A stretch of 64,000 nucleotides of DNA from Defluviitaleaceae bacterium (GCA_009779915.1 WRBA01000002.1:94240-158239), one strand, 5' to 3'; shown: positions 56,097 to 64,000, counted from the first letter of the stretch. The notes: generated from the letters alone by a model not told the origin. A program made the numbers and translations.

Positions 56097-57109
56097 CTAT
56101 ATTAGTAACAGGCGGCATGGGCTATGTTGGCAGCCATACTATTTTGGAGCTATTGACTCAGGGTTATGAAGTTGTGGCAATAGATAATTGCTCAAATTCT
56201 AAGCCGGCAGTGCTTGATAGGGTAAAAAAGCTTAGTGGTAAGGATATTTCCTTTTACAAAACGGATTTAAGGGATAAGAAAGGGCTTGATGAAGTATTTA
56301 GAACTCACAAAATAGACTGTGTTATGCATTTTGCCGCACTTAAGGCTGTAGGGGAGAGTGTTGAGAAGCCCCTTTTCTATTATGAGCACAATCTTAATTC
56401 AACTCTCGCCCTATGTAATGCTATGGAAAAATATGGCGTTACGAAATTTATATTTTCATCCAGTGCGTCGGTTTATCGCAGTGATAATCTTATGCCCCTT
56501 ACAGAAGAATCTGTGGCGGGAGACTGCATAAATCCTTATGCCTGGACAAAATTTATGTGCGAGCAAATATTAAAGGATGCGGCAGCTGTAAATAGTGATT
56601 GGTCTGTTGCGGTACTTCGCTATTTTAACGTAATAGGCGCACATGAAAGCGGCGATATTGGGGAAGACCCCCAAGGAGTGCCTAATAATTTAATGCCTTA
56701 TATAGCCCAGGTTGCTGTTGGGCGGCGAGAGTATTTAAGTGTTTATGGGGATGATTATGACACCCCTGACGGTACGTGTATACGCGATTATATACATGTT
56801 AGCGATGTGGCGGCGGGGCATGTGGCAGCGATAGATTACCTTGCTAAAAATAAAGGAGTCAATATGTTTAACCTTGGTACAGGCAAGGGGACATCGGTTT
56901 TAGAATTTGTTGAAGCTTTTGAAAAGGCATCGGGAATAACAATTAATAAAAAAATTGCACCCAGAAGACCGGGGGATTTGCCGATTGGTTACGCATCTGT
57001 GGATAAAGCTAAAAGAGAGCTTAATTGGACGGCAGTAAAAACTGTGGAGGATGCCGCGGCAGACACTTGGCACTGGCAAAGTAAAAATCCGCAAGGATAT
57101 GAGGCGTAG
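56093..57109 (+). CDS. galE: UDP-glucose 4-epimerase
   Basis: Interconverts UDP-glucose and UDP-galactose (or the N-acetyl forms). NAD-binding TGGMGYVGSHTILEL, MHFAALKAVGESVEKPL, FSSSASVYRSDNLMP, the catalytic Tyr-Lys pair in YAWTKFMCEQ, LRYFNVIGAHESG, GTCIRDYIHVSDVAAGH and NLGTGKGTSVLEFV. The usual Gly-Arg in YGRTK is Ala-Trp here. 338 residues. It lies between the MBL hydrolase and sfsA in one operon. Confidence 0.96.
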   Translation: MTILVTGGMGYVGSHTILELLTQGYEVVAIDNCSNSKPAVLDRVKKLSGKDISFYKTDLRDKKGLDEVFRTHKIDCVMHFAALKAVGESVEKPLFYYEHNLNSTLALCNAMEKYGVTKFIFSSSASVYRSDNLMPLTEESVAGDCINPYAWTKFMCEQILKDAAAVNSDWSVAVLRYFNVIGAHESGDIGEDPQGVPNNLMPYIAQVAVGRREYLSVYGDDYDTPDGTCIRDYIHVSDVAAGHVAAIDYLAKNKGVNMFNLGTGKGTSVLEFVEAFEKASGITINKKIAPRRPGDLPIGYASVDKAKRELNWTAVKTVEDAAADTWHWQSKNPQGYEA

Positions 57110-57139
57110 ATGACATACAATGACATACAATGACATACA
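57110..57139 (+). repeat. Triple 10-bp tandem repeat at the sfsA start
   Basis: ATGACATACA occurs three times head to tail directly after the galE stop. Each unit offers an ATG in a different frame. Only the second (57120) opens sfsA; the first, best placed to GAGG, stops after seven codons. Confidence 0.85.
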
Positions 57140-57818
57140 CGAAGGGATATTCCTTTCCCGCCCTAATAGATTTATTGCGGAAGTGGAAGTTTATGAGCAA
57201 GTACATAAATGCCATGTAAAAAACACCGGACGCTGTAAAGAACTGCTGGTTCCGGGCGCGAAAGTATATGTAAACCGCTCTGACAAGATGGAGCGGGTTA
57301 CGAAATTTGACCTTATATCAGTTTGGAAAGAGGAGCGGCTCATTAATATGGACAGCCAGGCTCCCAACAAGGTCTTTTTGGAGTATCTTAAATCCGGGCA
57401 GCACTTGAGGGGTATCACTTTTATAAAACCTGAGGCAAAGTATGGCAATTCCCGTTTTGATTTTTATGTGGAGGCAGAAGGTCCACAGTCCCCCGGAAAG
57501 CGAAAAATCTTTATAGAAATAAAGGGTGTAACGTTGGAGATAGGCGGTGCGGCATTCTTTCCTGACGCGCCTACAGAGCGTGGGGTAAGGCATCTAAAGG
57601 AACTTACCCGGTTATCGCATGAAGGCTATGAAGCCCATGTAGTGTTTGTGATTAAGATGAAAGGTATCACGCATTTTTCACCTAACAACACAACCCATCC
57701 GGCTTTTGGAGCGGCGTTAACCCTGGCAAAAGAAGCAGGGGTTAAAGTCATAGCACTGGATTGTAATGTAATGCCAAATAGCTTGGTTATTGATAATCCT
57801 GTGTCTGTTATATTATAA
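57120..57818 (+). CDS. sfsA: SfsA-family DNA/RNA nuclease-like protein
   Basis: SfsA was named for sugar-fermentation stimulation; it has an OB-fold plus a PD-(D/E)XK-like domain. Motifs: RPNRFIAEVEVYEQVHKCHV, NTGRCKELLVPGAKVYVNRS, MDSQAPNKVFLEYL, FDFYVEAEG, IFIEIKGVTLEIGGAAFFPD, APTERGVRHLKEL and NTTHPAFGAAL. 232 residues, complete. Translation starts within a triple 10-bp repeat; change in repeat number would alter the frame of the first ATG relative to this gene. Probably co-transcribed with galE. Confidence 0.94.
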   Translation: MTYNDIHEGIFLSRPNRFIAEVEVYEQVHKCHVKNTGRCKELLVPGAKVYVNRSDKMERVTKFDLISVWKEERLINMDSQAPNKVFLEYLKSGQHLRGITFIKPEAKYGNSRFDFYVEAEGPQSPGKRKIFIEIKGVTLEIGGAAFFPDAPTERGVRHLKELTRLSHEGYEAHVVFVIKMKGITHFSPNNTTHPAFGAALTLAKEAGVKVIALDCNVMPNSLVIDNPVSVIL

Positions 57819-57900
57819 TTTGCCATTTTGTAGCAAATGTGTACAAACCTCAATATTATAAAGTAGGTTGCTTTAAGCGGGCTTCAAGGAGGACTAAAAT

Positions 57901-58239
57901 GTGACCGAGAGTGATTTGAGTAAATATTTTTGGCTCGCTAAAGAAATTGAGGCTCTGGAAAAGGAATTAGGCAGCAACAGAGCACGTTACATAATGGACG
58001 AAAACAAAGAAATAAATAAACAACGAGAAAAAATTCTAAGTAATAAAATGAACGAGGCAGCAAGAGAGCTTCTTTGTATAGAGGAGTATCTAAATGAGAT
58101 AGATGACCCGGAAATAAGGCTCATACTCAGACTTCGATATTGTATGCGAATGACGTGGGAAGCCATAGGGGATGAAATTTTCATGTCTCCAAGCGGTGCG
58201 CTTAGGAAATGTATGAGGTTTTTGGATAAATGCTGCTAA
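57901..58239 (+). CDS. Small sigma-region-4-like helix-turn-helix protein
   Basis: 112 residues. The N-terminal part is a charged coiled coil (EIEALEKELGSNRA). The C-terminal part, DDPEIRLILRLRYCMRMTWE, AIGDEIFMSPSGALRKCMRF, resembles sigma-70 region 4 and the phage RinA/ArpU-like or DUF1492 proteins. The GTG start follows AAGGAGG. It stands alone before a terminator. It may be a phage remnant or a chromosomal regulator; no other phage genes are near. Confidence 0.7.
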   Translation: MTESDLSKYFWLAKEIEALEKELGSNRARYIMDENKEINKQREKILSNKMNEAARELLCIEEYLNEIDDPEIRLILRLRYCMRMTWEAIGDEIFMSPSGALRKCMRFLDKCC

Positions 58240-58260
58240 CACAATAGGATACATAATTTG

Positions 58261-58300
58261 AGATTGCTTCGTTATTTAAGTTGACGAAGCAATCTTATTA
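58261..58300 (+). terminator. Intrinsic terminator
   Basis: AGATTGCTTCGT, loop, ACGAAGCAATCT, TATTA. Follows the small HTH gene. Confidence 0.75.
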
Positions 58301-58326
58301 ACAACAAAAGCTAAGGAGCGGATAAA

Positions 58327-59460
58327 ATGACTGAAATGATTTATCGTGACTTTGGAAAAACCGGAATACAAGTACCGCCTCTGGGATTTGGATGTATGCG
58401 GCTGCCTATGACGCAAACGGATAGTGAGCCTAAAGTTGATGATAATTTAGCGTCTCCTCTTTTACAAAAGGCGGTGGAGCTTGGGATAAATTTCTTCGAC
58501 ACCCATTGGTTTTATTGTAATTACGACAGCCAGCGGGCTGTTGGCGAGGCACTTAGTTCGGTTAGGGATAAAGTCTATATTTCCTCTAAGCTGCATTTGA
58601 TGCTGGTTAATAAAACAGAAGATTTTGATGAATATCTAAAACGTTCCTTGGAGCTGTTGGGAACATCATATTTAGACTTTTATCATTTTCCCGCATTGTC
58701 TTATAAAACTTGGCAGGATAAGGTTTTGGGGCTAAAACTTATTGATAGGGCTGAAAATGCAAAGGCTAAAGGTCTTATACGGCATATTTCATTCTCTTTT
58801 CACAGTGATGCTGATAAAATGCATGAGCTTATTGACACAGATGTATTTTCCACAGTACTTGGGCAATACAGTTTAGTTGACAGGCGCAGTGAGGAAGTTT
58901 TTGCCTATGCGAAGGAAAAAGGACTTGGCACTATGGTTATGGGACCTTTAATGGGAGGGGTATTAACTGATGGCGGTAAAGGATTTTTAGAGCGTATGGG
59001 TTCTAATATCTCAACAGCGGCAGAGATGGGGCTAAGGTTTGCGTGGAGTTTGCCTACTGTTGATATGGTCTTATCAGGCATATCTGATATAACTCAACTA
59101 GAAGAAAATGCAGCATATGCTAAAAGGGCAGGGGATATACCTAAAGAGGAGAGAGCGGCTTTAATTGATAGAAGTCAGGCACTTAAAGAACTTAACGATT
59201 TATACTGCACAAGCTGTAATTATTGTGCGGGATGCCCTGAAAACATCCGGATAGGGCGGATTTTTCAACTATACATACAGCATAAAGTATGGGGGCTGAG
59301 CGATACGGTAAAAAAACAGCTTGCAAACCCTGGTCCTTTTGGACCGGGCGGCGACCCGGCTAACTGTACTTTTTGCGGTGATTGTGTAAGGAAATGCCCT
59401 CAAAAGATTGATATACCGGAGGAGCTAAAGAGGGTTTGGGCTGTTTTGGCAGGATTGTAG
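58327..59460 (+). CDS. Aldo/keto reductase with C-terminal 4Fe-4S ferredoxin domain
   Basis: TIM-barrel NADPH-type oxidoreductase: RDFGKTGIQVPPLGFGCMRL, INFFDTHWFYCNYDSQRAVG (catalytic Asp and Tyr region), KVYISSKLHL and LDFYHFPALS. The C-terminal 75 residues carry cysteines in YCTSCNYCAGCPENIRIG and NCTFCGDCVRKCPQKIDIP, which bind one or two Fe-S clusters. This ferredoxin-fused subfamily is common in strict anaerobes. 377 residues. ATG follows AAGGAGCGG. A membrane-anchored hypothetical gene follows 9 nt later. Substrate unknown. Confidence 0.93.
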   Translation: MTEMIYRDFGKTGIQVPPLGFGCMRLPMTQTDSEPKVDDNLASPLLQKAVELGINFFDTHWFYCNYDSQRAVGEALSSVRDKVYISSKLHLMLVNKTEDFDEYLKRSLELLGTSYLDFYHFPALSYKTWQDKVLGLKLIDRAENAKAKGLIRHISFSFHSDADKMHELIDTDVFSTVLGQYSLVDRRSEEVFAYAKEKGLGTMVMGPLMGGVLTDGGKGFLERMGSNISTAAEMGLRFAWSLPTVDMVLSGISDITQLEENAAYAKRAGDIPKEERAALIDRSQALKELNDLYCTSCNYCAGCPENIRIGRIFQLYIQHKVWGLSDTVKKQLANPGPFGPGGDPANCTFCGDCVRKCPQKIDIPEELKRVWAVLAGL

Positions 59461-59469
59461 GAGGTTAAT

Positions 59470-60255
59470 ATGAAACATTGGAAAATAGTATTAACTTTCA
59501 TTGTAGGTATAGCATTTGGGTTTACATTAAGGCATTTTTTGCCTTTTTACCATGAAACACCGCCATATGTAAGAAGCGGTCTTAAAGTGCATACAGTTAT
59601 TGGGATTGTTGAGCAAACACGTAACCTTGAGTTAAGCGAAGAGCCGGTTATAACGACCGAGCATATCTTATGGTACGACAGGCAAAGCAGTATTTTTGCT
59701 ATTGATGTAGAAGCGTTGGAGGAAGATATTTTAGAAGGGGATATCCTTGCGATTACAATAAATGGCGAAATAGCTTCTGTGGTAGTATATAACGGTCTCC
59801 GAGATGATATTACAATGCCGGCTGTTTTCCCGACAGATTTGGCAGGGATTTATGCTATCCACTGGGTAAGCCCGCTTTGGGGTTCAACTTTTAATGAGCG
59901 GATTTATGCCGAGCTGGAAAGAGAAGGGAAGCTCCTTGAGCAAATCAGCCAAAGACAAGTATTACTTAAATTTGAAAATTTAGTTGGACAGAGCTATGAA
60001 GGTCGGTTTAAGATAGATAGTTTATCAATAGTCACTTTTGAACCAACCGAAAGACGCACAACCTCCGCAGACCCTATTATAGTAACAATTACGAGCAAAA
60101 ACACAGGAGTATTAATAACAGAGTTTGAGCATTTTTTTGGAAGCCCCAAAAGCCTCATACTGGACGCAGGCGAATACGGTATTTATGTGAGAGGCGGCGG
60201 GTTCGTAAGAGATTACTATATTATTTCGGGCATTTGTATTGCCAGCGAGGTCTAA
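59470..60255 (+). CDS. Hypothetical exported or membrane-anchored protein
   Basis: Not recognised. It begins with a signal-anchor (WKIVLTFIVGIAFGFTLRHF), and the remaining 230 residues are acidic and beta-rich, without cysteines in the mature part except near the C-terminus (GICIASEV). It is probably extracytoplasmic. It follows the aldo/keto reductase gene by 9 nt with AGGAGG before ATG. Its last 35 nt overlap the convergent EFR1 gene, so the two 3' ends share sequence. Confidence 0.65.
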   Translation: MKHWKIVLTFIVGIAFGFTLRHFLPFYHETPPYVRSGLKVHTVIGIVEQTRNLELSEEPVITTEHILWYDRQSSIFAIDVEALEEDILEGDILAITINGEIASVVVYNGLRDDITMPAVFPTDLAGIYAIHWVSPLWGSTFNERIYAELEREGKLLEQISQRQVLLKFENLVGQSYEGRFKIDSLSIVTFEPTERRTTSADPIIVTITSKNTGVLITEFEHFFGSPKSLILDAGEYGIYVRGGGFVRDYYIISGICIASEV

Positions 60256-61015
60256 TGGGCAATCTCATAACTGTAATAGCCCTTTTAGGGCAGCGATTAA
60301 CGCAGCGGTAGCATACTATGCAATTGCCTTTTGCCGCAATCTTGTTTTGCTCAAGCTTTAAATTTTTTACAGGACAGATTTTGGCGCACAAGCCGCATAC
60401 ATTGCAGTTTTTATGAATTTTAACACCGCTTTTTGCTATATGCTCAGCTGAAAATTTACCGGGGGCGGTTTTTTTGCTGCTTCCTTGCCAGACTTTGCCT
60501 TGAATGCTGCCAAGAAACTGCGAAAACCACGAAAAACCACGCTTTTTTACAATGCCTTTTTTAATATTGTCACAAGTTTGCAAAGTTTTTCTCTTTGCTT
60601 TTTTAATTTTCTTATGTATGGCTTTATCCCCAGGTTTTCGCAAAAACGGGATATTTCCCACGTTATTAGGCATATTTATATGCTCGGCATAAATTACTTC
60701 TACTGCACGCTCCTCAAACATATCTGTAAATACTCTTGCCCCGTCACCGGAAAACATCATTTGGGTTATTAAAATGATGATTTTTTTGCCCTTAAGCATT
60801 GTTATGTGCTTAGCCACAAACTCCCGCATATTGCGGGGAACCCGTGAGGCGTATATAGGGTAACAAAAAGCTATTATATCATGGTTTTTTATTTCACAGG
60901 CAAAGTCCGTACCAGCCTCGATAGATAAGCATTTCGCGCCCATTTTGCGGCTGAATAATTTGGCTATATATTTCGTATTTCCTGTTGCGGAAAAATATAA
61001 GGTTAACACAACCAC
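60221..61015 (-). CDS. EFR1-family ferredoxin-like protein (flavodoxin + two 4Fe-4S)
   Basis: An N-terminal flavodoxin-like domain (LTLYFSATGNTKYIAKLFS, FCYPIYASRVPRNMREFV) is joined to a bacterial ferredoxin domain with CNVCGLCAKICPVKN and CIVCYRCVNRCPKRAI. These two-domain proteins likely pass electrons between FMN and Fe-S centres in anaerobes. The GTG start follows GGGGGTAA, which is the end of the ygjP-like gene, 3 nt upstream. 264 residues. Third gene of a yjbQ-ygjP-EFR1 unit. Confidence 0.92.
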   Translation of the reverse strand: MVVLTLYFSATGNTKYIAKLFSRKMGAKCLSIEAGTDFACEIKNHDIIAFCYPIYASRVPRNMREFVAKHITMLKGKKIIILITQMMFSGDGARVFTDMFEERAVEVIYAEHINMPNNVGNIPFLRKPGDKAIHKKIKKAKRKTLQTCDNIKKGIVKKRGFSWFSQFLGSIQGKVWQGSSKKTAPGKFSAEHIAKSGVKIHKNCNVCGLCAKICPVKNLKLEQNKIAAKGNCIVCYRCVNRCPKRAITVMRLPIRPRWQYKCPK

Positions 61016-61018
61016 AAT

Positions 61019-61690
61019 TTACCCCCAATCTTCGCAATAAAGCTGTTTTTGCATATCCTTAAGCCGCGCTTTGCGTTCTTTATAGTCTGGCAGCACATCC
61101 TCCACAACCATCCAAAACTTTGCCGAATGGTTCATTTGCCTTATATGGGCTAATTCGTGAACAACAACATAGTCAATAACATCATCACAAGCCATAATTA
61201 GCCGCCAGGAAAAATTAAGGCTTTTTTGTGCAGAGCAGCTGCCCCAGCGGGTTTTAGCACTGTTTATTTTTATTGACGTCGGAATGACTCCCATTTGTTT
61301 AGAAAATACAGCTGCCCTTTCGGTTATATAGTCCTTTGCAAGCCGGCGATAAATTTTTATACAGGCAGCCTTGATTTGCATAGATTCCAAGCCGGGCGGG
61401 AGATAAAACTCACTATTAAAGCCGGCATATGCTCCAGTTTTTGCCGTAATCGGATATTTAATCCCCCGCAGGGTTATCATATCATCATAATTTAAGGCAA
61501 AGGATTCTTTTAACACGGTCTGCTTTTTTGACAAGGCAAGTTTTTCCACTATCCAGTTTTCCTTTAAAGCCATAAATCTATCAATCTCTGTTTTAGGGCA
61601 TTTTATGGGGGCGCGAACCTCTACATTGCAGGCGCGGATATAAATACCTACGGTTTTTCGCTTAGAACGCACAAGATTATATTCTATCAT
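61019..61690 (-). CDS. YgjP-like zinc metallopeptidase (DUF45)
   Basis: SprT/WSS1-like fold with the zinc motif VVHELAHIRQMNHSAKFW (HExxH plus a downstream His). Before it are NSAKTRWGSCSAQKSLNFSW and RLIMACDDVIDYV, both conserved in the family. 223 residues. It overlaps yjbQ by four bases. The physiological substrate is unknown. Confidence 0.92.
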   Translation of the reverse strand: MIEYNLVRSKRKTVGIYIRACNVEVRAPIKCPKTEIDRFMALKENWIVEKLALSKKQTVLKESFALNYDDMITLRGIKYPITAKTGAYAGFNSEFYLPPGLESMQIKAACIKIYRRLAKDYITERAAVFSKQMGVIPTSIKINSAKTRWGSCSAQKSLNFSWRLIMACDDVIDYVVVHELAHIRQMNHSAKFWMVVEDVLPDYKERKARLKDMQKQLYCEDWG

Positions 61691-62076
61691 AATATTTTCA
61701 CATAAAACTTTCGATTTCTTGGCGGGTCAAATTCGCAAAGAAATATGCCCTGCCATGTGCCCAGCATAGGCTTGCCGCCTGCAATTATGATTGTAACACT
61801 TGAACCAACGGCAGTCGCTTTAAGATGTGCCGCAGAGTTACCTTCGCCGTGACGAAACTCCGGGCGGTCAGGGAAGGCTTTGTTTAAGCCCAAAAGCATA
61901 TCAGGGGTTACATCAGTGTCAGCATTTTCATTAATAGTAATCCCTGCTGTTGTGTGTGGGCAAAAAACAACAGCTATGCCGTTTGTTACACCGCTTTTAG
62001 CAATAGCTTCCCGGACTTGGGTTGTTATATTATAAAAACTTTCTTTAGGCGTAGGGACATTATATTCAAAAATCAT
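61687..62076 (-). CDS. YjbQ/UPF0047-family protein
   Basis: 129 residues; a compact trimeric fold with weak thiamine-phosphate synthase activity reported for some members. Motifs: VVFCPHTTAGITINENADTD, FRHGEGNSAAHLKATAVGSS and GKPMLGTWQGIFLCEFD. The conserved His and Glu residues of the proposed site are present. First gene of the unit with ygjP and EFR1. A family-C element lies between it and the divergent rarA gene. Confidence 0.93.
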   Translation of the reverse strand: MIFEYNVPTPKESFYNITTQVREAIAKSGVTNGIAVVFCPHTTAGITINENADTDVTPDMLLGLNKAFPDRPEFRHGEGNSAAHLKATAVGSSVTIIIAGGKPMLGTWQGIFLCEFDPPRNRKFYVKIL

Positions 62077-62127
62077 ATTTTATCTATCCTTTGATTGTTG
62101 GTATATGTTATAATATGCACATAACAA

Positions 62128-62197
62128 GAAATCCTGAGCAATGCGAAGGATTTCAACAGACAGGTGCAACGAGACTTTTCAAAATGAAAAGTCGAGT
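62128..62197. repeat. Family C element, copy 3
   Basis: GAAATCC-(13 nt)-GGATTTC, ACAGACAGGTGCAACGAG, hairpin ACTTTTC-AAAAT-GAAAAGT, CGAGT. Its layout is like 21252-21309 (shared CAACAGACAGGTGCAACGAG-like core). Outer arms ATAAC and GTTAT extend it to about 62117-62215. It lies between divergent yjbQ and rarA. Confidence 0.75.
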
Positions 62198-62256
62198 TAA
62201 AGATGTCGTTATGTTATAATTATAGCAGAAAAATTATTATTCTACCAGAGGCTTTT

Positions 62257-63591
62257 ATGAATCTATTTGATTATCAACGTGAAAAAGTGTTGGAAAAAGA
62301 AGCCCCTCTAGCTTACCGTATGCGCCCTAAAACCCTTGAGGATTTTGAAGGACAGGCACATATAGTGGGAAAGGGGACCCTTCTTTACCGAGCGATTAAG
62401 GCGGATAAGCTTTCGAGTATTGTATTGTACGGACCGCCGGGCACAGGGAAAACTACTTTGGCAAAGATTATAGCAAATACTACCAAGGGCAATTTCAGCC
62501 AGCTTAACGCAACTACATCAGGGATAAAGGATATAAAAGCCGTTGTGGAGGAAGCTAAATCAGCCTTATCTCTAAGCGGCGCAAGGACGATATTGTTTAT
62601 TGACGAGATTCACCGCTTTAACAAAAGCCAGCAGGACACTCTTTTGCCTTATGTTGAGGATGGAACGCTGGTTCTCATAGGTGCAACCACTGAAAATCCT
62701 TATTTCGAGGTAAACAAGGCACTTTTGTCACGCTCGATTATATTTCAGCTAAAAGGGCTCACTAATGAAAATATTAAGAGTATACTAAATAAAGCTATAA
62801 CCGATAAGGAAAGCGGGCTTGGGAATTATAATTTCACAATAACCGATGAAAGTGTTGATTTTCTTGGGGATATAGCCGCAGGTGACGCCCGTGCGGCATT
62901 AAATGCTCTTGAGCTTGCGGTTTTAACCACGGAGCCAAGTAAAGATGGAAAAATTATAATAGATATAGAAGTAGCCCAGCAATGCATTCAAAAACGTGCC
63001 GTTAATTACGATAAAAGCGGTGATAGTCATTATGACACTATCTCAGCTTTTATTAAAAGCATGCGAGGCTCCGACCCGGATGCGGCAATATACTATCTTG
63101 CACGAATGATTTATGCTGGGGAAGATCCTAAGTTTATTGCCAGGCGCATAGTAATCTGCTCCTCGGAAGATGTGGGTAATGCAGACCCTCACGCTCTTTT
63201 AGTGGCGATGGCAGCGGCAGAGGCTGTAAATTTCATAGGTATGCCTGAAAGTATGATTATATTGGCTCAAGCTGTTGCTTATATATCCTGTGCCCCTAAG
63301 AGCAATACGGCTGTCGCCAGTATTTCCAAAGCTCTTGCAGAGGTTGAAAACACAAGCATAGCAAGTATACCGGTTCATCTTAAAGATGCTCACTATAAAG
63401 GGGCAAAAGAATTAGGTCATGGTGAAAGCTATAAATACGCCCATTCTTTCCCGGGAAATTATGTTAAGCAGCAGTATTTGCCTGATGAATTGGTTGGCAA
63501 GCAGTTTTATTTCCCATCGGAAAACGGCGTTGAGAAAAAGATTAAGGAGGCTCTTGGGAAGCTTAGAGGGGAGCTTCGCGAAGATGAATAA
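62257..63591 (+). CDS. rarA: Replication-associated recombination protein A (RarA/MgsA) AAA+ ATPase
   Basis: A clamp-loader-like ATPase acting at stalled forks. RMRPKTLEDFEGQAHIVGKG, Walker A LYGPPGTGKTTLAK, FSQLNATTSGIKDIK, Walker B TILFIDEIHRFNKSQQD, sensor 1 LIGATTENPYFEVNKALLSR, GDARAALNALELA, then the tetramer domain (YDKSGDSHYDTISAFIKSMR, SDPDAAIYYLARM). MNLFDYQRE at 62257, behind AGAGG, is the normal start; the upstream reading from 62203 runs into the family-C element. 444 residues, complete. Confidence 0.96.
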   Translation: MNLFDYQREKVLEKEAPLAYRMRPKTLEDFEGQAHIVGKGTLLYRAIKADKLSSIVLYGPPGTGKTTLAKIIANTTKGNFSQLNATTSGIKDIKAVVEEAKSALSLSGARTILFIDEIHRFNKSQQDTLLPYVEDGTLVLIGATTENPYFEVNKALLSRSIIFQLKGLTNENIKSILNKAITDKESGLGNYNFTITDESVDFLGDIAAGDARAALNALELAVLTTEPSKDGKIIIDIEVAQQCIQKRAVNYDKSGDSHYDTISAFIKSMRGSDPDAAIYYLARMIYAGEDPKFIARRIVICSSEDVGNADPHALLVAMAAAEAVNFIGMPESMIILAQAVAYISCAPKSNTAVASISKALAEVENTSIASIPVHLKDAHYKGAKELGHGESYKYAHSFPGNYVKQQYLPDELVGKQFYFPSENGVEKKIKEALGKLRGELREDE

Positions 63592-63635
63592 ACTCGTACA
63601 AAAAAATATTGCCAACCTGTAACACAAGCTGTCCT

Positions 63636-63650
63636 CCTTACATAAAATAC
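63636..63650 (+). promoter_or_regulatory. Possible mother-cell sigma (E/K-type) -10 element
   Basis: CATAAAATA fits the CATANNNTA -10 pattern, with AC-containing sequence about 17 nt upstream. It lies ahead of the glycine-rich gene at 63699. Weak evidence alone. Confidence 0.3.
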
Positions 63651-63698
63651 ACTAGATACCAAGCCTTTGGTATTAAAAAATATAAGGAGGCAAAAATT

Positions 63699-64000
63699 AT
63701 GATGGAAGGTTTCGCATTATGTTTAGAGTCAATGTGTCGTCATATCGGGCAAACAGTTACAATTTATACTACTAGCGGCGGTATGTCAGGCTCTGGCTTT
63801 ACAGGTGTTTTAGTTAGCTGCGACGCTAATTGTGTAAGACTTCTTTGCGATGTTGGCATGGCACCTGCTTGTGCTATAGGCTCAAGCTGCATCGGTCCTG
63901 GAACTCCAGGCGGATACGGCACTTTCGGATTTGGCAACCAAGGCGGATTTAACGGCGGCTTCTTCGGCGGTAATCCATTTGGAAGCATTGCAATTATCCC
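63699..64000 (+). CDS. Glycine-rich protein with Sm-like N-terminal domain (cut by window end)
   Basis: The first 55 residues (CRHIGQTVTIYTTSGGMSGS, GFTGVLVSCDANCVRLLCDV) resemble the small beta-barrel of clostridial Sm-like proteins of unknown function. From residue 66 on it becomes Gly/Phe/Asn-rich (GGYGTFGFGNQGGFNGGFFG). Cysteines are frequent (seven among the first 66 residues). ATG ATG follows ATAAGGAGG. Only 100 residues are visible. The composition suggests a surface or spore-layer protein. Its Gly-Phe repeats recall the Trp/Gly micro-protein at 41442. Confidence 0.75.
   Translation, partial: MMEGFALCLESMCRHIGQTVTIYTTSGGMSGSGFTGVLVSCDANCVRLLCDVGMAPACAIGSSCIGPGTPGGYGTFGFGNQGGFNGGFFGGNPFGSIAII

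Noticed and set aside
22957..64000. Genomic island or prophage
   Set aside because: The genes are core metabolism and housekeeping with uniform base use. No integrase, transposase, terminase or conjugation genes were seen; the single sigma-like small HTH gene at 57901 is not enough.

Overview
The window is chromosomal DNA of an A+T-rich, Gram-positive, anaerobic, endospore-forming Clostridia-type bacterium. The evidence is an alpha/beta small acid-soluble spore protein behind a sigma-G-type promoter, CodY, the SepF-YggT-YlmH division cluster, a ferredoxin-linked 2-oxoacid oxidoreductase, phosphotransbutyrylase and butyrate kinase, ferredoxin-like proteins (EFR1), a 4Fe-4S aldo/keto reductase, AGGAGG-type ribosome sites and many TTG/GTG starts. 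Order or genus cannot be fixed from the sequence alone. Most of the window is ordinary core genome. No phage, transposase, CRISPR array or rRNA was found.

Layout. 1-7.4 kb: partial purL, codY, topA, dprA and yifB. 7.4-13 kb: a PadR regulator with a lipase-like protein, trpS, a YvyF-like zinc protein, a spore protein and a cysteine synthase-like enzyme. 13-21.4 kb: an export and resistance block with two HlyD-type adaptors, a heterodimeric ABC exporter, a MerR regulator and an Lsa-type ABC-F ATPase preceded by a leader-peptide attenuator. 21.5-28.7 kb: a hypothetical protein, a YgiQ radical-SAM protein, a coiled-coil membrane protein, a DppA-like D-aminopeptidase and an HD-GYP protein. 28.7-35.7 kb: a seven-gene operon (buk-ilvE-ptb-ferredoxin-vorB-vorA-vorC), divergent from a GntR regulator, that would turn branched-chain amino acids into branched short-chain acids with ATP gain. 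35.7-41.4 kb: a lipoprotein, an amino-acid ABC importer and an M20 peptidase. 41.4-42.4 kb: a Trp/Gly-rich micro-gene, a Pro-Val-Met tRNA cluster and a second possible micro-gene. 42.4-47.1 kb: a nuclease-helicase fusion and ylmH-yggT-sepF-yggS. 47.4-64 kb: iadA, rsmD-coaD, a WYL/MATE cluster, galE-sfsA, iron-sulfur redox proteins, rarA and a glycine-rich protein cut by the window end.

The most unusual content is non-coding. At least five families of structured, palindromic elements lie between genes. Family A has two 60-bp, three-hairpin copies. Family B has two copies. Family C has three copies built on CAACGAG-hairpin-CGAGT. Family D has four copies with TTAAGAACC-like ends, one of which supplies the last codons of butyrate kinase. 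Family E is a tandem trio of GTGCAAACTTAAAC palindromes. In families B, C and D, copies differ at paired positions in ways that keep the stems. The best single regulatory find is the lsa leader: a six-residue uORF, three mutually exclusive pairing segments and a terminator, which together form a textbook drug-sensing attenuator.

Functional assignments rest on motifs recognised by eye; no searches were run.
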